From Streptomyces europaeiscabiei (GTDB taxonomy: Bacteria; Actinomycetota; Actinomycetes; Streptomycetales; Streptomycetaceae): a DNA stretch of 64,000 nt. Positions 8,754 through 18,669 of the stretch are shown here, piece after piece; the stretch's first letter is position 1; each line of letters starts with the position of its first letter. The notes below the pieces were generated by a model that was given only the letters and a program-made list of their open reading frames with translations, did not search any database and was not told the DNA's origin. The translations under genes were made by a program, and so were the position numbers. The stretch spans positions 310,001-374,000 of the forward strand of contig NZ_CP107841.1 in NCBI RefSeq assembly GCF_036346855.1, read 5' to 3'.

Positions 8754-9125
8754 ATGACGACATGGACGAGCGACGAGCTCGACCGCATCGCCGGGGCCGA
8801 CGAGTTGGAGATGGCACCACTCCGGCGTAACGGCACCCTGCGCGAGCCGGTGCCGATCTGGGTCGTCCGCGACGGTGACGACCTGTATGTCCGCTCCTTT
8901 CGGGGTACGGACGGCGGCTGGTGGCGCACGGCACGCGCGAACCACGAGGGGCACATCCGATCCGGCGGCGTCGACAAGGACGTCGTCTTCGCCGAGGTGG
9001 CGGACCCCGAGGTCAACGACCGTATCGACACCGCGTACCGCACCAAGTACGGCCGATTCGGCGGCGCGTACGTCGATCCCATGGTGGCAGCACGCCCGAC
9101 GACGCTGAAGCTGGTGCCCAGATGA
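8754..9125 (+). CDS. DUF2255 family protein
   Basis: 123 residues of the DUF2255 type: WTSDELDRIAGADELEMAPLR, VPIWVVRDGDDLYVRSFRG, GWWRTARANHEGHI. The pattern resembles F420/flavin-binding split-barrel proteins and is common in actinobacteria as a single-domain protein without assigned function. GGAGATCGG lies upstream of the ATG. It is probably co-transcribed with the NTF2-like gene (135 bases apart). Confidence 0.85.
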   Translation: MTTWTSDELDRIAGADELEMAPLRRNGTLREPVPIWVVRDGDDLYVRSFRGTDGGWWRTARANHEGHIRSGGVDKDVVFAEVADPEVNDRIDTAYRTKYGRFGGAYVDPMVAARPTTLKLVPR

Positions 9126-9192
9126 GCAACACACGCCCGGTGGCGGCCACTGGACTCTCGCCTGTGGCCCGCCCTGCTCAGGAGCAAGCCCC

Positions 9193-10779
9193 ATGATCGG
9201 TCTCGAACTCGTCGTACTCCTGGGTGTGGCCGTGCTGGTCGGCCAGTACGTCGCGCAGCGCCTGGGTGTCGCACCGCCCGTGGTGCTGCTGGTCGTGGGT
9301 GCCCTTGTCGGGCTGGTCCCCGCCGTGCGCCAGACACAGCTTCCCCCGGAAGTGGTGCTGCTGCTCTTCCTGCCCGTGTTGCTGTACTGGGAGAGCCTCA
9401 CCACGTCCATGCGGGAGATCCGCACGAACCTGCGCGGCATCGCCCTGCTCAGCACGGTCTTGGTGATCCTCACCGCAGGGGCCGTCGCGGTCGCCGGACA
9501 CGCGCTCGGACTGCCGTGGGGACCGGCCTGGGCACTGGGCGCGGCCGTGGCGCCCACCGACGCGACAGCGGTGGGGGTCCTGGCCCGCTCCCTGCCGCGC
9601 CGTCAGGTCACCGTGCTGCGCGCGGAAAGCCTCGTCAACGACGGCACCGCCCTGGTCATCTTCGGCCTGGCGGTCGGTATCACCGTCGGCGAGGAACACC
9701 TCACCCTTCCGCACGTCGGCACGCTGTTCCTCCTGGCCTACGGCGGAGGAGCCGCGGTCGGCGTAGCGGTCGCCTGGGTCAACATGAACCTGCGGCGCCG
9801 CCTGGAGGATCCCCTGCTGGGCAATCTCGTGATGATCCTGGCGCCGTTCACCGCCTTTCTGCTCGCCGAGTTCATCCATGCCTCCGGTGTCCTCGCGGTC
9901 GTCGTGAGCGGGTTGATCATGGCTCAGGTGGCTCCGAGCCTCATCCGTGCCGAGCACCGGCGTCAGGCCCTGGCCTTCTGGCCACTGCTCACCTTCATCA
10001 TCAACGGCACCTTGTTCGTCCTGGTCGGAGTGGAACTCCAGTACGCGCTGCGTCACCTGAACCGGTCCGATCTCCAGGACGCCCTGGCCGCGATCGCAGT
10101 GGTCAGCGTCGTCCTGGTCGCGGTCCGGTTCGCGTTCCTGTTCTCCTCCGCCTACCTGATCCGCGCCATCGACCGACGTCCCCGGCAGCGGGAACTGAGA
10201 ATGAGTCACCGGGCCCGCGTGGTCAGCGGGTTCGCGGGCTTCAGGGGCGCGGTGTCGCTCGCCGTCGCACTCTCCGTACCGGAGGTCCTCGACTCGGGTG
10301 CGCCCTTCCCCGACCGTGACTTCATCGTCTTCGTCACCTCCGGCGTCATCGTGGTGACCCTCGTGGTGCAGGGACTGCTGCTGCCGCGCGTGGTGCGCTG
10401 GGCCCGGCTGCCGCACGACACCTCCGTCGACGAAGAAGAGGTCCTCGCCGACACCACCGCGACCGAGGAAGCCCTCCGGGAACTCCCGCACCTGGCCGAC
10501 GAACTGGGCACCACCCCGAAGGTCACGGAGTGGCTGCGCCAGGAATACGAGGCCCACCTGGCCACCGTGCAGGCCAGAGGCGCGGGCTCCGACGGCGATC
10601 CCGCCCTGCTCCACAACCGCCACTACACCGACCTCCGCCTCGCCCTCATCGCCCACAAGCGCGCGACCGTTGTCCGCCTGCGCGACGAACGACACATCGA
10701 CGACACCGTGCTGCGCCGCCTACAGGCCTCCCTGGACAACGAAGAGGTGCGGCTGGCCGGACGCGAACAGGTGGAGTGA
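9193..10779 (+). CDS. Na+/H+ antiporter, CPA1 (NhaP/NHE) family
   Basis: 528 residues with about 12 membrane segments in the first ~400 and a charged cytoplasmic tail. CPA1 landmarks are VAPTDATAVGVLAR and RAESLVNDGTALVIF (the ion-binding ND pair), then FAGFRGAVSLAVAL. Proteins like this exchange Na+ or K+ for protons across the cytoplasmic membrane in pH and salt homeostasis. The tail (about 410-528) carries helical, Glu/Arg-rich sequence typical of NhaP-like proteins. The ATG lies 67 bases after DUF2255. Confidence 0.92.
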   Translation: MIGLELVVLLGVAVLVGQYVAQRLGVAPPVVLLVVGALVGLVPAVRQTQLPPEVVLLLFLPVLLYWESLTTSMREIRTNLRGIALLSTVLVILTAGAVAVAGHALGLPWGPAWALGAAVAPTDATAVGVLARSLPRRQVTVLRAESLVNDGTALVIFGLAVGITVGEEHLTLPHVGTLFLLAYGGGAAVGVAVAWVNMNLRRRLEDPLLGNLVMILAPFTAFLLAEFIHASGVLAVVVSGLIMAQVAPSLIRAEHRRQALAFWPLLTFIINGTLFVLVGVELQYALRHLNRSDLQDALAAIAVVSVVLVAVRFAFLFSSAYLIRAIDRRPRQRELRMSHRARVVSGFAGFRGAVSLAVALSVPEVLDSGAPFPDRDFIVFVTSGVIVVTLVVQGLLLPRVVRWARLPHDTSVDEEEVLADTTATEEALRELPHLADELGTTPKVTEWLRQEYEAHLATVQARGAGSDGDPALLHNRHYTDLRLALIAHKRATVVRLRDERHIDDTVLRRLQASLDNEEVRLAGREQVE

Positions 10780-10829
10780 GCCGAGCCCGCCCTCGCCCCA
10801 AGCCCGACGCGAAAGGACCCCCCTCGGTC

Positions 10830-11783
10830 ATGTCCTCCGGCCTCATCGACGTCCATGCCCACCTCCTTCCCGACTTCTACGTCGAGCAGGCGACAGCGGC
10901 GGGCCACGCCCATCCCGACGGCATGGGCGGCTGGCCGTCGTGGTCCGTCCAAACGCACCTCGACCTGATGGACCGCAACGGCATCGACACCGCGATGCTG
11001 TCCATGTCCTCCCCCGGCGTCCACTTCGGCGACGACACGGCTGCCCGCATCCTGGCCCGGCGCGTCAACGAGTACACCGCCGAACTGACCCGGGACCACC
11101 CGGGCCGCTTCGGCAACTTCGTGTCGCTTCCGCTGCCGGACGTGGACCGCTCGCTGGAGGAGATCGCCTACGCCTTCACCGAACTCGACGCCGACGGCGT
11201 GGCCTTGCTGACTCACACGCACGGTGTGTACCTGGGCGACCAGCGCCTCGACCCTGTCTTCGCGGAACTCGACCGCCGGCGGGCCGTGGTATTCCTGCAT
11301 CCCACCTCACCGGTGTGCTGGGAACAATCGGCGCTCGGCAGACCACGCCCGATGGTCGAGTACATCTTCGACACGGCCCGCGCCGTCACCGACCTGGTGA
11401 TGACCGGCGTCCTGACACGTCATCCGAATCTGCGGGTGATCGTCCCGCACTGCGGGGGTGCGATTCCCGTCCTGGCCGACCGCGTCAACGAGTTCATGGG
11501 GCTGTTCCTGCCCTCGCAGAATTCGCCCTCCCCAGACGCTGTGCAGCAACTACGGGGCCTGTACTACGACCTGGCGGGAACTGCCTTCCCCCGCCAGGTT
11601 CCCGCACTGCTGAAGCTCGTCGACCCGGACCGCGTACTGTTCGGCAGCGACTACTGCTGGACGCCTCCCCCTCTGGCCGACGTCCACATCGCGGCGATCG
11701 ACACGGCCGAGTCACCCTTGGAGGGAACCACGTGGCGCTCCCTGACGACAGCCAACGCCCAGCGCCTGTTTCCGCGGAAATGA
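10830..11783 (+). CDS. Amidohydrolase, ACMSD-type (decarboxylase superfamily)
   Basis: 317 residues forming a metal-dependent TIM barrel. The HxH ligand pair is in LIDVHAHLLP at the N-terminus, further His at VFLHPTSP and VIVPHCGG, and the conserved Asp at VLFGSDYCW. This set marks the ACMSD/6-methylsalicylate decarboxylase-like clade, whose members decarboxylate ring or semialdehyde acids. The frame is open far upstream, but the ATG at 10830 with GAAAGGA before it gives the family's normal N-terminus. It lies 50 bases after the antiporter. Confidence 0.88.
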   Translation: MSSGLIDVHAHLLPDFYVEQATAAGHAHPDGMGGWPSWSVQTHLDLMDRNGIDTAMLSMSSPGVHFGDDTAARILARRVNEYTAELTRDHPGRFGNFVSLPLPDVDRSLEEIAYAFTELDADGVALLTHTHGVYLGDQRLDPVFAELDRRRAVVFLHPTSPVCWEQSALGRPRPMVEYIFDTARAVTDLVMTGVLTRHPNLRVIVPHCGGAIPVLADRVNEFMGLFLPSQNSPSPDAVQQLRGLYYDLAGTAFPRQVPALLKLVDPDRVLFGSDYCWTPPPLADVHIAAIDTAESPLEGTTWRSLTTANAQRLFPRK

Positions 11784-12673
11784 CGGTGCCCGCAAGCCTC
11801 CGGCCCAGTGGATCCGGCTGCAGGGTTCGGCGGTCCACCCGGCGAGTTGCTGTTCGGGCTGAGGCAGCCTTGGCGACCCGGCCGTGCGGCGGTATCCACC
11901 CCGCCTCCAAAGGTCGCGATTCTCTCGCCGGTAATTCCGGACGAGGTTGCCGTGATGCGGGGTCGACATGATTCTGGCCCGTCGGGGGCGTTGGTGTTCG
12001 GGTCCGCCTCCCCCGACATGGGGTCGGCCCTCAGGCCGGTGGGCAAGTGGAACCGCCGGGACAGGGGCGGGGAAAGGTCGGCGGTTCGTCCTGCTGAGAA
12101 CCGTGTCGGGGCGGGGCACGTCTCAGGTGTCATCGACGAACGGGGCCCGTGGGACGGTGGGGATGGGTACGGGCGTCGGCTCGACCGGCAGGGTGTGGTG
12201 GCGTCCGGGGAGGGATGAAGCGACCGGAGTTCGAGCCGGGATGCCTTCGACCAACCGGTGCTGGGTGAGGGGCCCGGAAACGAAAGACGGAACATCTCGA
12301 CCAGCGGCCACAGTGAGAGCGCGCCCCGATCCCCGGGCGCGCCCGCCCCGCCGCCGCAGCACCCGGACAAAGGGCCGGCTGGCCCACTTCGGCAATCTTC
12401 TGATTGTTGTCCGCTTCATTCGCTTGCGACTCGACGGAGACCTGGGCACCGCCGAGGGTGGTGGGGGTGCCCAGGTCTCCGTCGACCTCCTTGCCTTCAC
12501 CGCCGTCGGCATCGGTGAACAGCCGCTCATAGGAGCCCAGTTCGTGCTACTCGACCTCGATGCGCGAGCCGACGGCGTGGGTCTGACCGGCGGGGCGGCA
12601 GCGTGCATCCTGCCGCATTCCCTCGATGGCGCGCCCGACCGCGCCTTCTGCTGACGTCAGCGATCGACTCGGG
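11784..12673. other. 890-base stretch without a convincing gene
   Basis: Several frames are open in both directions but none shows a known domain or start signals. On the minus strand 12420-12640 reads protein-like (HELGSYERLFTDADGG and on) but contains an in-frame stop; I cannot identify it. The only strong structure is the 20-base inverted repeat at 12431-12485. Confidence 0.5.
12431..12485. repeat. Perfect 20-base inverted repeat, 15-base loop
   Basis: 12431-12450 is the exact reverse complement of 12466-12485, with no mismatch. It is longer than the other terminators here and lies in a gene-free stretch 190 bases from the end of the convergent dehydrogenase at 12674. It could be a bidirectional terminator or the remains of an element end. 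Confidence 0.75.
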
Positions 12674-13744
12674 TCACGGCAGGAGGATCACTTTGCCGGT
12701 CTGCCGATGGCTTTCCAGGTACGCATGGGCCTCAGCCGCCTCTGCCAGGGGATAGGCCCGGTCGATGATCGGCTCGATCTTTCCTTCGGCCAGCAGTTCC
12801 AGGCACAGTTGCTGGTCCCGGAGGGTCGCGCCACGCACGCTGGCGATCTTCACCTGCCCGCCGATGAGCGCGAGTGCGTCCAGCTCGAGCCTGGATCCCT
12901 GGTCGGTCGGTGTACCCAGGACGATGACCGTACCGCCGAGCCGTATGCAGGAAAGGGAAAGCTGGAAGAAGTCGTTGCCGCCGACACAGTCCCAGACGGC
13001 GTCCGCGCCCAGCCCGTGCGTCAGCTCCCTGACCTGTGCCGACAGTCGGGGATCCGTGGAGCGCACGATGTGGTCGTAGCCGAGCTTCCTGAGCGCTTCG
13101 TCGTGGTCCGGCTTGGTGGTGGTGCCGATGACGGTGGCTCCGCTCAGCTTCGCCAGTTGTGCGCAGGCGATCGCCATCCCCCCGCTGGCGCCGGTGATGA
13201 CCACCGTGTCGCCGGGACCGACAGGTGCTTGCCGCGCACAGTTGAGTGGGGTGGTGTAGGTCCACATGGTGGCTGCGGCGGTCTCGAAGTCGACGCCTTC
13301 CGGGATGGGCAGGATCGCGTCCTGGCGACGCACGACGTACTGGGCGTATCCGCCGAAGACCTGGTGTCCGGGGTAGGCGGTGTCGATGCACAGGTTTTCG
13401 AGGCCGCGCACGCACAGGGCGCAGTTGCGGCACGGCGGGTGCGGAAGCTGCACCACCCTGTCACCGGGGCGCCACCTGGTGACGTTCTCGCCGGTGGCGA
13501 CGATCTCACCGGCCGCGTCCCGGCCGAGCTGGAACGGCAGAGGCCACCCGGGCCGTCCCGGGAGAGGCTTCGGCAAGTTGCCCGCGCGGTACCGGAGGTC
13601 CCAGCTGTTGACGGCTGTGGCGTGCACGCGCATCAAGATGTCGTCGGGGCCGACCTCGGGAATCGGTGCCTCGATGTACTTGAGCACCTCGGGCCCGCCA
13701 TGTTCGAACAGGCGGACCGCCATCATGGTCTGTTCCACTTTCAC
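12674..13744 (-). CDS. Zinc-type alcohol dehydrogenase (MDR family)
   Basis: 356 residues. The GroES-like half begins MMAVRLFEHGGPEVLKYI. The structural zinc lobe CRNCALCVRGLENLC (about residues 105-120) has all four cysteines, while the catalytic cysteine is replaced in NSWDLRYRAGN, so catalytic zinc binding is doubtful. The Rossmann motif is VITGASGGMAIACAQLAK. It resembles quinone-reductase-like MDRs with a retained structural zinc. It is isolated, with large gene-free stretches on both sides. Confidence 0.88.
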   Translation of the reverse strand: MKVEQTMMAVRLFEHGGPEVLKYIEAPIPEVGPDDILMRVHATAVNSWDLRYRAGNLPKPLPGRPGWPLPFQLGRDAAGEIVATGENVTRWRPGDRVVQLPHPPCRNCALCVRGLENLCIDTAYPGHQVFGGYAQYVVRRQDAILPIPEGVDFETAAATMWTYTTPLNCARQAPVGPGDTVVITGASGGMAIACAQLAKLSGATVIGTTTKPDHDEALRKLGYDHIVRSTDPRLSAQVRELTHGLGADAVWDCVGGNDFFQLSLSCIRLGGTVIVLGTPTDQGSRLELDALALIGGQVKIASVRGATLRDQQLCLELLAEGKIEPIIDRAYPLAEAAEAHAYLESHRQTGKVILLP

Positions 13745-14791
13745 GTTCCTTCAGATCGTTACGCGGTTCATCGGGGGCTACATACAGCCGTCTGCACCTC
13801 ACCCGCCCCGGGAGACCGAGTACGAGAGAACTTCGACCAGGCGGCTACCAGGTGTGGACCAGAAAGCTGATCGGTCTGACGGTTGGTCACTTGCCCTTGG
13901 GGCGGGTTCGCATCAGCTCGGAGATCCGCTCCGCCGTGTCCGGGTCGGACGACAGGGTCGGGTTAGCGAGCAGGTCCCGACTGGGCTCGAGTCCGGGGCA
14001 CCGGACGCTCGACGCAGCCGGGGCGACCTCGCGAACGGCCGACCGTCGGATACGGAGCAGCCCCGCGAGCGACCCCGCCGCCGCTTCCGCCACACAGGTC
14101 GTGAACGGGCCGCAGGCCGGGGGTTTCTTCAGGCAGCGCGTACTCGCTCAGCGTCCGCCCCACGGGATCCACGTGCTCCGCCCACCCACATGACGGAGCG
14201 CGCCGAGCACGACGAAACCCGGCAGGACGGCGTGAACCGCCGTAGTCAGGTGCCGCAAAGCATGGTGACCAACGGCGGTCGATGGCGGGACGAGGAAAGC
14301 CTGCATGCCCGCCAGTGAACAGCCGCCTGATAAAGCACCTACCACTCGGCATATGAAGCTTCCATGAAGCCCGGGCGGGCCCGGCTCCGCCGTCACCACC
14401 GCCGAGGTGGCCGCGCCGCGTCTCCTGGCGTCGGCGGGAGGGAGTTGGCCGGGCCGGTCGCGGTCGGCGTGCGCCGACGTGCCGGTGCGGGCCCTGGCCG
14501 ACGGCGTCACCGAGCCCCGCGCTCTGTGATCCTCGTAAGAACTCAGGGCATCTCGCTGCCCGAGGGGCGTCCGACGCCCGCTCACACGCTGTGGGTCCTG
14601 CTGGCCGTGCGGGACCCGCGGACCGAGCGATCACCGGGACGCTGCCCCTGTCACGCGCCGCGACCGCCGCACGCGCTCTCGCCGTCTCCGAACTCGGCGA
14701 CGCGCACTGAGCGCACTTCCTCGACGTCCTTCACGACCGCGACCTGCTCATCACCTCCGCTCCAGGGCCGATGGGTCGATGGGTCGATGGG
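13745..14791. other. 1.05-kb stretch holding a degraded repeat and gene scraps
   Basis: No intact gene. About 14050-14371 is a diverged copy of 18670-18988. Between 14600 and 14760 the plus strand reads LPLSRAATAARALAVSELGD then a stop, then HFLDVLHDRDLLITSAP, which looks like a once-coding C-terminus I cannot name. Confidence 0.5.
14050..14371. repeat. Diverged repeat, copy A (pair with 18670-18988)
   Basis: Long matching blocks with copy B include a CAGGTCGTGAAC block, a GCCGTAGTCAGGTGCCGC block and the closing ATGAAGCTTCCATGAAGCC (14353-14371). On the minus strand both copies open with a similar frame (MQAFLVPPSTA here, MHALLVAPVDTA in copy B, then RHLTTA in both), suggesting a shared, now broken coding origin. 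Confidence 0.6.
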
Positions 14792-15922
14792 TCAGCGGGA
14801 GACCGGTGACACGCGGCCCCCTGGGGCGGGTTCCTGCGGTAGGTGCAAGGTGAACGTTGCGCCCTTGCCCAGGCCGGCGGATTCCGCGGTGATGTCTCCG
14901 CCATGGGCTCGGGCGATGCCCCGGGCGATGGCCAGGCCGATGCCGCTGCCGCCGGCGGCAGCGGGTCGGCCGGGACGCTCAAGGCGTTCGAAGCGGTGGA
15001 AGATGCGCTCAAGATTGTGTTCGGCGATGCCGATGCCGTCATCCACGATACGGACGATCACATGGGGCACGGGAGACGGTTCAACGTGCACGGACAGCGC
15101 CACATGCCCATGCCGATCGGATGCGGCCAGTGCGTTGCCGAGCAGGTTCACCAGGACCTGGGTGATCCGGTCCGGGTCGCAGAAAGCGCCGACGGGTGTG
15201 TCCGCGTCCACGACGAGGGTCACCAGCTGGGCGTCGTACTGGGGGCGCAGTCGCTCGGCTGTGGCCCGAGCCACCATGGCCACATCGGTGACCCTGCCGT
15301 GAAGAACAAAGGCGCCCTCCTCCGACCGGGACAGGCTGGAGAGGTCGCCCGCCAAGCGCTGCAGCCGGTACAGGTCGTCGGCGAGGGAAGCGAACATCGC
15401 CTCGTCGGGGACGAAGATGCCGTCGGCCACGCCCTCGATCTGGGCGCGTAGAAGGGTGATGGGGGTTCGCATCTCGTGGGCGACCTCGGAGATCAGTCGG
15501 GCGCGGCGGCGTTCGGTGTCGGCTAAGGCTGCCGCCAGCGTATTGACGTCTTCGACCAGCGCTGCCAGGCCCGGCTCGCTGGGAAGTTCGAGGACATCGT
15601 CGTAGTGCCCCTCGGCGAGCCGGCGCGTGGCGGAACGCACCCTGTCGAGCGGGCGCAGCAGAAACCGGGACAGGGCGACGGACGCCGGGAAAGCCGCGGC
15701 CACTCCGAACAAGAGGCCGACCCGCAGGACCACGTCACCTTCGATGTCGTCAAAACCGAGCCACACCTCGATCAGCGCGCTGATCGCCGCCATGGCCGCC
15801 AGTGCCAGGAGGAGCACCATGACGTGCGAGAGCACCAGCCGGTTGCGGAACGACAGACGCTCCATGATCCGGCGCAGCCGCGCACGAGACCGGTGGTAGG
15901 CCGGGAAGCGGGAGGCAGACAT
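14792..15922 (-). CDS. Sensor histidine kinase (HAMP, HisKA, HATPase)
   Basis: 376 residues. Two membrane segments (about 30-52 and 65-88) enclose a very short external loop, so the signal is probably sensed in or near the membrane. A HAMP domain (LLRPLDRVRSATRRLAEG) follows, then HisKA with the phospho-acceptor in SEVAHEMRTPITLLRAQ, then HATPase boxes NLLGNALAAS, DDGIGIAEHNLERIFHRFER and GGSGIGLAIARGI. It starts 22 bases after the response regulator gene ends, in the same direction, so the pair is one operon. The stimulus is unknown. Confidence 0.93.
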   Translation of the reverse strand: MSASRFPAYHRSRARLRRIMERLSFRNRLVLSHVMVLLLALAAMAAISALIEVWLGFDDIEGDVVLRVGLLFGVAAAFPASVALSRFLLRPLDRVRSATRRLAEGHYDDVLELPSEPGLAALVEDVNTLAAALADTERRRARLISEVAHEMRTPITLLRAQIEGVADGIFVPDEAMFASLADDLYRLQRLAGDLSSLSRSEEGAFVLHGRVTDVAMVARATAERLRPQYDAQLVTLVVDADTPVGAFCDPDRITQVLVNLLGNALAASDRHGHVALSVHVEPSPVPHVIVRIVDDGIGIAEHNLERIFHRFERLERPGRPAAAGGSGIGLAIARGIARAHGGDITAESAGLGKGATFTLHLPQEPAPGGRVSPVSR

Positions 15923-15944
15923 GGGTGGGTGTCCTTCCTGGCCG

Positions 15945-16649
15945 CTAGGCGGGGCGCCCGATGAACCGGTAGCCGATGGTGCGGACGGTTCCTACGAACC
16001 GGGGCGCGCCCGCGTCGTCGCCCAGCGCACGCCGCAGAGTGCGGATGTGCACGTCCACGACGCGCTCGTCACCGAAGAAGTCCTCGCCCCACACCTGGGC
16101 CAGCAGGCCGCGCCGGGTGAAGACCCGCCCAGGGGCCCGGGCCATCGCGAACAGCAGATCGAAGTCGAGAGCGGACATCTCCACCATCCGGTCGGCATCG
16201 ACCAGCACGGTCCGCGTCACGTGATCGACTGTCAGTCCGTCGAAGCGCAGGACGCCGTCCTCGTGGTCCGCCTCGGACCGGCTGTCGATGCGCCGCAGGA
16301 TGGCGCGCACCCGCAGGGCCAGTTCGCGGGGACTGAACGGTTTGGTGACGTAGTCGTCGCTGCCGGTGGTGAAGCCGATCAGCCGGTCGACCTCCTCGTC
16401 GCGGGCGGTGAGCATGATCACCGGCACCTGACTCGCCTCCCGGATGCGGCGCAGGACCTGGAATCCGTCCAGCCCCGGGAGCATCACATCGAGCACCACG
16501 AGGTCCGGCCGGTCACGGGTGACCGCCTGCAGGGCGGACGGTCCGTCCGCGGCTTCGACGACGTGGAACCCGTCCGCCTCCAGGTAACCGCGCACGGTCA
16601 TACGGATCTTGGGCTCGTCATCGACGACCAGAACGCGCTGCGTACTCAT
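15945..16649 (-). CDS. OmpR/PhoB-type response regulator
   Basis: 234 residues. The receiver domain (1-120) has DDEPKIR, the phosphorylatable Asp in LVVLDVMLPGLDG, and the switch Thr and Lys in MLTARDEE and YVTKPFSP. The winged-helix output domain (about 135-232) ends with VDVHIRTLRRALG and VRTIGYRF. The frame is open for another 364 codons upstream, but MSTQRVLVVDDEPKIR is the natural N-terminus. It is transcribed ahead of the kinase at 14792-15922. Confidence 0.93.
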   Translation of the reverse strand: MSTQRVLVVDDEPKIRMTVRGYLEADGFHVVEAADGPSALQAVTRDRPDLVVLDVMLPGLDGFQVLRRIREASQVPVIMLTARDEEVDRLIGFTTGSDDYVTKPFSPRELALRVRAILRRIDSRSEADHEDGVLRFDGLTVDHVTRTVLVDADRMVEMSALDFDLLFAMARAPGRVFTRRGLLAQVWGEDFFGDERVVDVHIRTLRRALGDDAGAPRFVGTVRTIGYRFIGRPA

Positions 16650-17197
16650 CGTGCTCGCTTTCCATCGCCGGGTGGGAAGAGGGAGGCGGAGGGTCGTCAT
16701 GGCCGCGGGGTGACCGGCGGCGTGGAGGCAGCGGGCCTCGATTGCGGCCAGCGTACGGTGTCTGTCGTGGCCGGCGACGATCTGTGGGCCGGCCTCGCCC
16801 ATCCGGCGCCGGGCCGCCGGGCAAGCTCCATGAGGCGGTCCGCAGACGGCGAAGTGGGACGGGGTGTGCACGACGTCCGAACCGATCTCCTGCAGCAGCC
16901 GGGCGGCGGGCCGGGCGACCTGCCAGGACAGGCAGACGCGGAAGGCGAGGCGGAACGGGGTACGGCGGCAAGCCGGCCGGTGCACCGTGATCCCCTTCTC
17001 CACGCTGGTCCCGGCACCGACCCCGCCGCCGAGCAGATGAGGAACCGACTTCCCATCCTGCGGGCCGTGTTCACGCGGCCGGGCGACGTCGATTTCCGTC
17101 GGTGGCCCCTCCGTCGGCTGGCGCTGATCTTTGCGCCGCCCGCCGCCCGCGGCTCGTCGGCAGGCAGCAGGCGGCGGGCTTGGCGTGCGGTCGCGGC
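16650..17197. other. 548-base stretch without a recognisable gene
   Basis: It contains the upstream region of the response regulator and the space after the amidohydrolase at 17198-18382. Minus-strand frames are open but match no family I know. Confidence 0.5.
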
Positions 17198-18382
17198 TCA
17201 GCGCGAGCCGGCGCGGCGTATACGCGCCTTCAGCTTCGGGAACTGGTGGAGGGCGTTGTCCCGCTCGAGAGCGATTCGCTCGCGCCGGCTGTAGATCTCG
17301 TCGACGGTCGGTTCGGGGTCGCCTGCCTTGAGATTGGGCAGGCTGCCCTTGAGGAAGGGCATCGTCTCGACGTTGTCGGCCGCGTAGAGATGGCGGGTCG
17401 CCGGCCAGTCGCTGCCGAACATGATGTGACTGTCGGGCACCAGCGACGACAGCGGCTGCAACTGCGCGGCGGTGAACGCCTGCGCGTTGTCGAAGAACAT
17501 CCGCTTCATGTACTTGAGGGGCCCTTCGGGCAGCACCTCGTTGAACGGCGGGAAGGCCGAGTGCCGGGTCGCGAGCCGGAAGGCCAGGAACGGCAGTGCC
17601 CCGCCGCTGTGGGTGAAGTGCCAGCGGATGTTCGGGTAGTCCCGCAGGACACCGTTGTAGATCAGACTCGTCATCGCGCGGGTCGCGTCGAAGTTGTACT
17701 CGAAGACGTTGTTCCCGGCCGGGATGTCGGGGCCGAAGCACAGCTTGGGAGCCGGGTTGTTCTCCGGACCCGTCGGGTGGACATAGACGTAGGCATGGCG
17801 GTCGTTGAGGATCTCGTACAGAGGCGCGAAGGAGGGATCCCCGAGGTAGGTGCCCTTGTAGTTGGTGAGCAGGCAGATACCGTCGAGATCCAGTTCACCG
17901 AGCGCGCGGTCCACCTCGGCGACCGTGCCGTCGATGTCGGGCATCGGGGTGACCGCGAAGATCCCGAACCGGTCACCCCGGGTCTGCACGAGGTTGTGGG
18001 CGTAGTCGTTGACCGCCCGGGCGGTGGCGCGCCGGTCGTCGACCGGGCCGACGGTGACCTGGAGGTCGCCGAACGACAGGACGCTGGCCTGGATCCGGTA
18101 CTGGTCCATGAAGGCCACATGCCGCTCGACCGACCACGGACCGTACGCCCCGGTAATGGCGCCGAGGAGGCCGTAGCGCTGCAGGTAGTCGTTGTACACG
18201 TCGGGCGAGTAGTGGGCGTGGGTGTCGATACGCCAGTTGCCCTTCGGCAAGCCCGAGCCGGACGATGCCGTCTCCGGACTGGCCATGGCAGCAGGCACCG
18301 TGGCGGCCGCCGCCGTGACAAGCGCCGCGGCCGATGCCCCTTCGATCATCCTTCGACGCGAGATGTTCCGTCGCAGGTTCAT
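17198..18382 (-). CDS. Tat-exported amidohydrolase (ACMSD/decarboxylase superfamily)
   Basis: 394 residues. A Tat-type leader NISRRRMIEGASAAALVTAA with AMAS near residue 35 directs export after folding. The mature part has the HxH pair in RIDTHAHYSP, His in VYVHPTGPENN and HFTHSGGALP, and the Asp in IMFGSDWPATR. It is about 70 residues longer than the cytoplasmic relative at 10830-11783. It probably decarboxylates or hydrolyses an aromatic acid outside the membrane; the substrate is unknown. No downstream partner is close. Confidence 0.88.
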   Translation of the reverse strand: MNLRRNISRRRMIEGASAAALVTAAAATVPAAMASPETASSGSGLPKGNWRIDTHAHYSPDVYNDYLQRYGLLGAITGAYGPWSVERHVAFMDQYRIQASVLSFGDLQVTVGPVDDRRATARAVNDYAHNLVQTRGDRFGIFAVTPMPDIDGTVAEVDRALGELDLDGICLLTNYKGTYLGDPSFAPLYEILNDRHAYVYVHPTGPENNPAPKLCFGPDIPAGNNVFEYNFDATRAMTSLIYNGVLRDYPNIRWHFTHSGGALPFLAFRLATRHSAFPPFNEVLPEGPLKYMKRMFFDNAQAFTAAQLQPLSSLVPDSHIMFGSDWPATRHLYAADNVETMPFLKGSLPNLKAGDPEPTVDEIYSRRERIALERDNALHQFPKLKARIRRAGSR

Positions 18383-18669
18383 TTCAAGTTCCCCTCTTCC
18401 TTATGTGTGTGAGTCAGGCCGTATGTGCGTGCGTCACGGCGCCGTCGCCAGGCCGGGCAGGGCCTGCGCAGGACAGCGATGGTCCCCGCCGCGATGGAAT
18501 CCGGTGTCTCTACGGGCGTGCGAGCGCGCGGTGCAGGCCGATCGGGGAGTGCAAGCGGGTAAGCCGCGCTCCTCGGCTGGGCCAGTCGCGGCCAACAGGT
18601 CGATTCGGCGCTCAGGCGTGGGAACCCCAGGGCGCCGATGCAGCCGCGCCGACCGGCAGTCGCCTGTGG

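Noticed and set aside
12650..12661. GCTGACGTCAGC palindrome beside the dehydrogenase stop
   Set aside because: A 12-base palindrome is expected by chance in GC-rich DNA and no partner site was seen.
12626..13870. Plus-strand open frame over the alcohol dehydrogenase
   Set aside because: Mirrors the codon structure of the real minus-strand gene and lacks a ribosome site.
15945..17741. A single 598-residue protein including the response regulator
   Set aside because: The first 364 codons are non-homologous readthrough, partly antisense to the amidohydrolase; the receiver domain begins cleanly at 16649.
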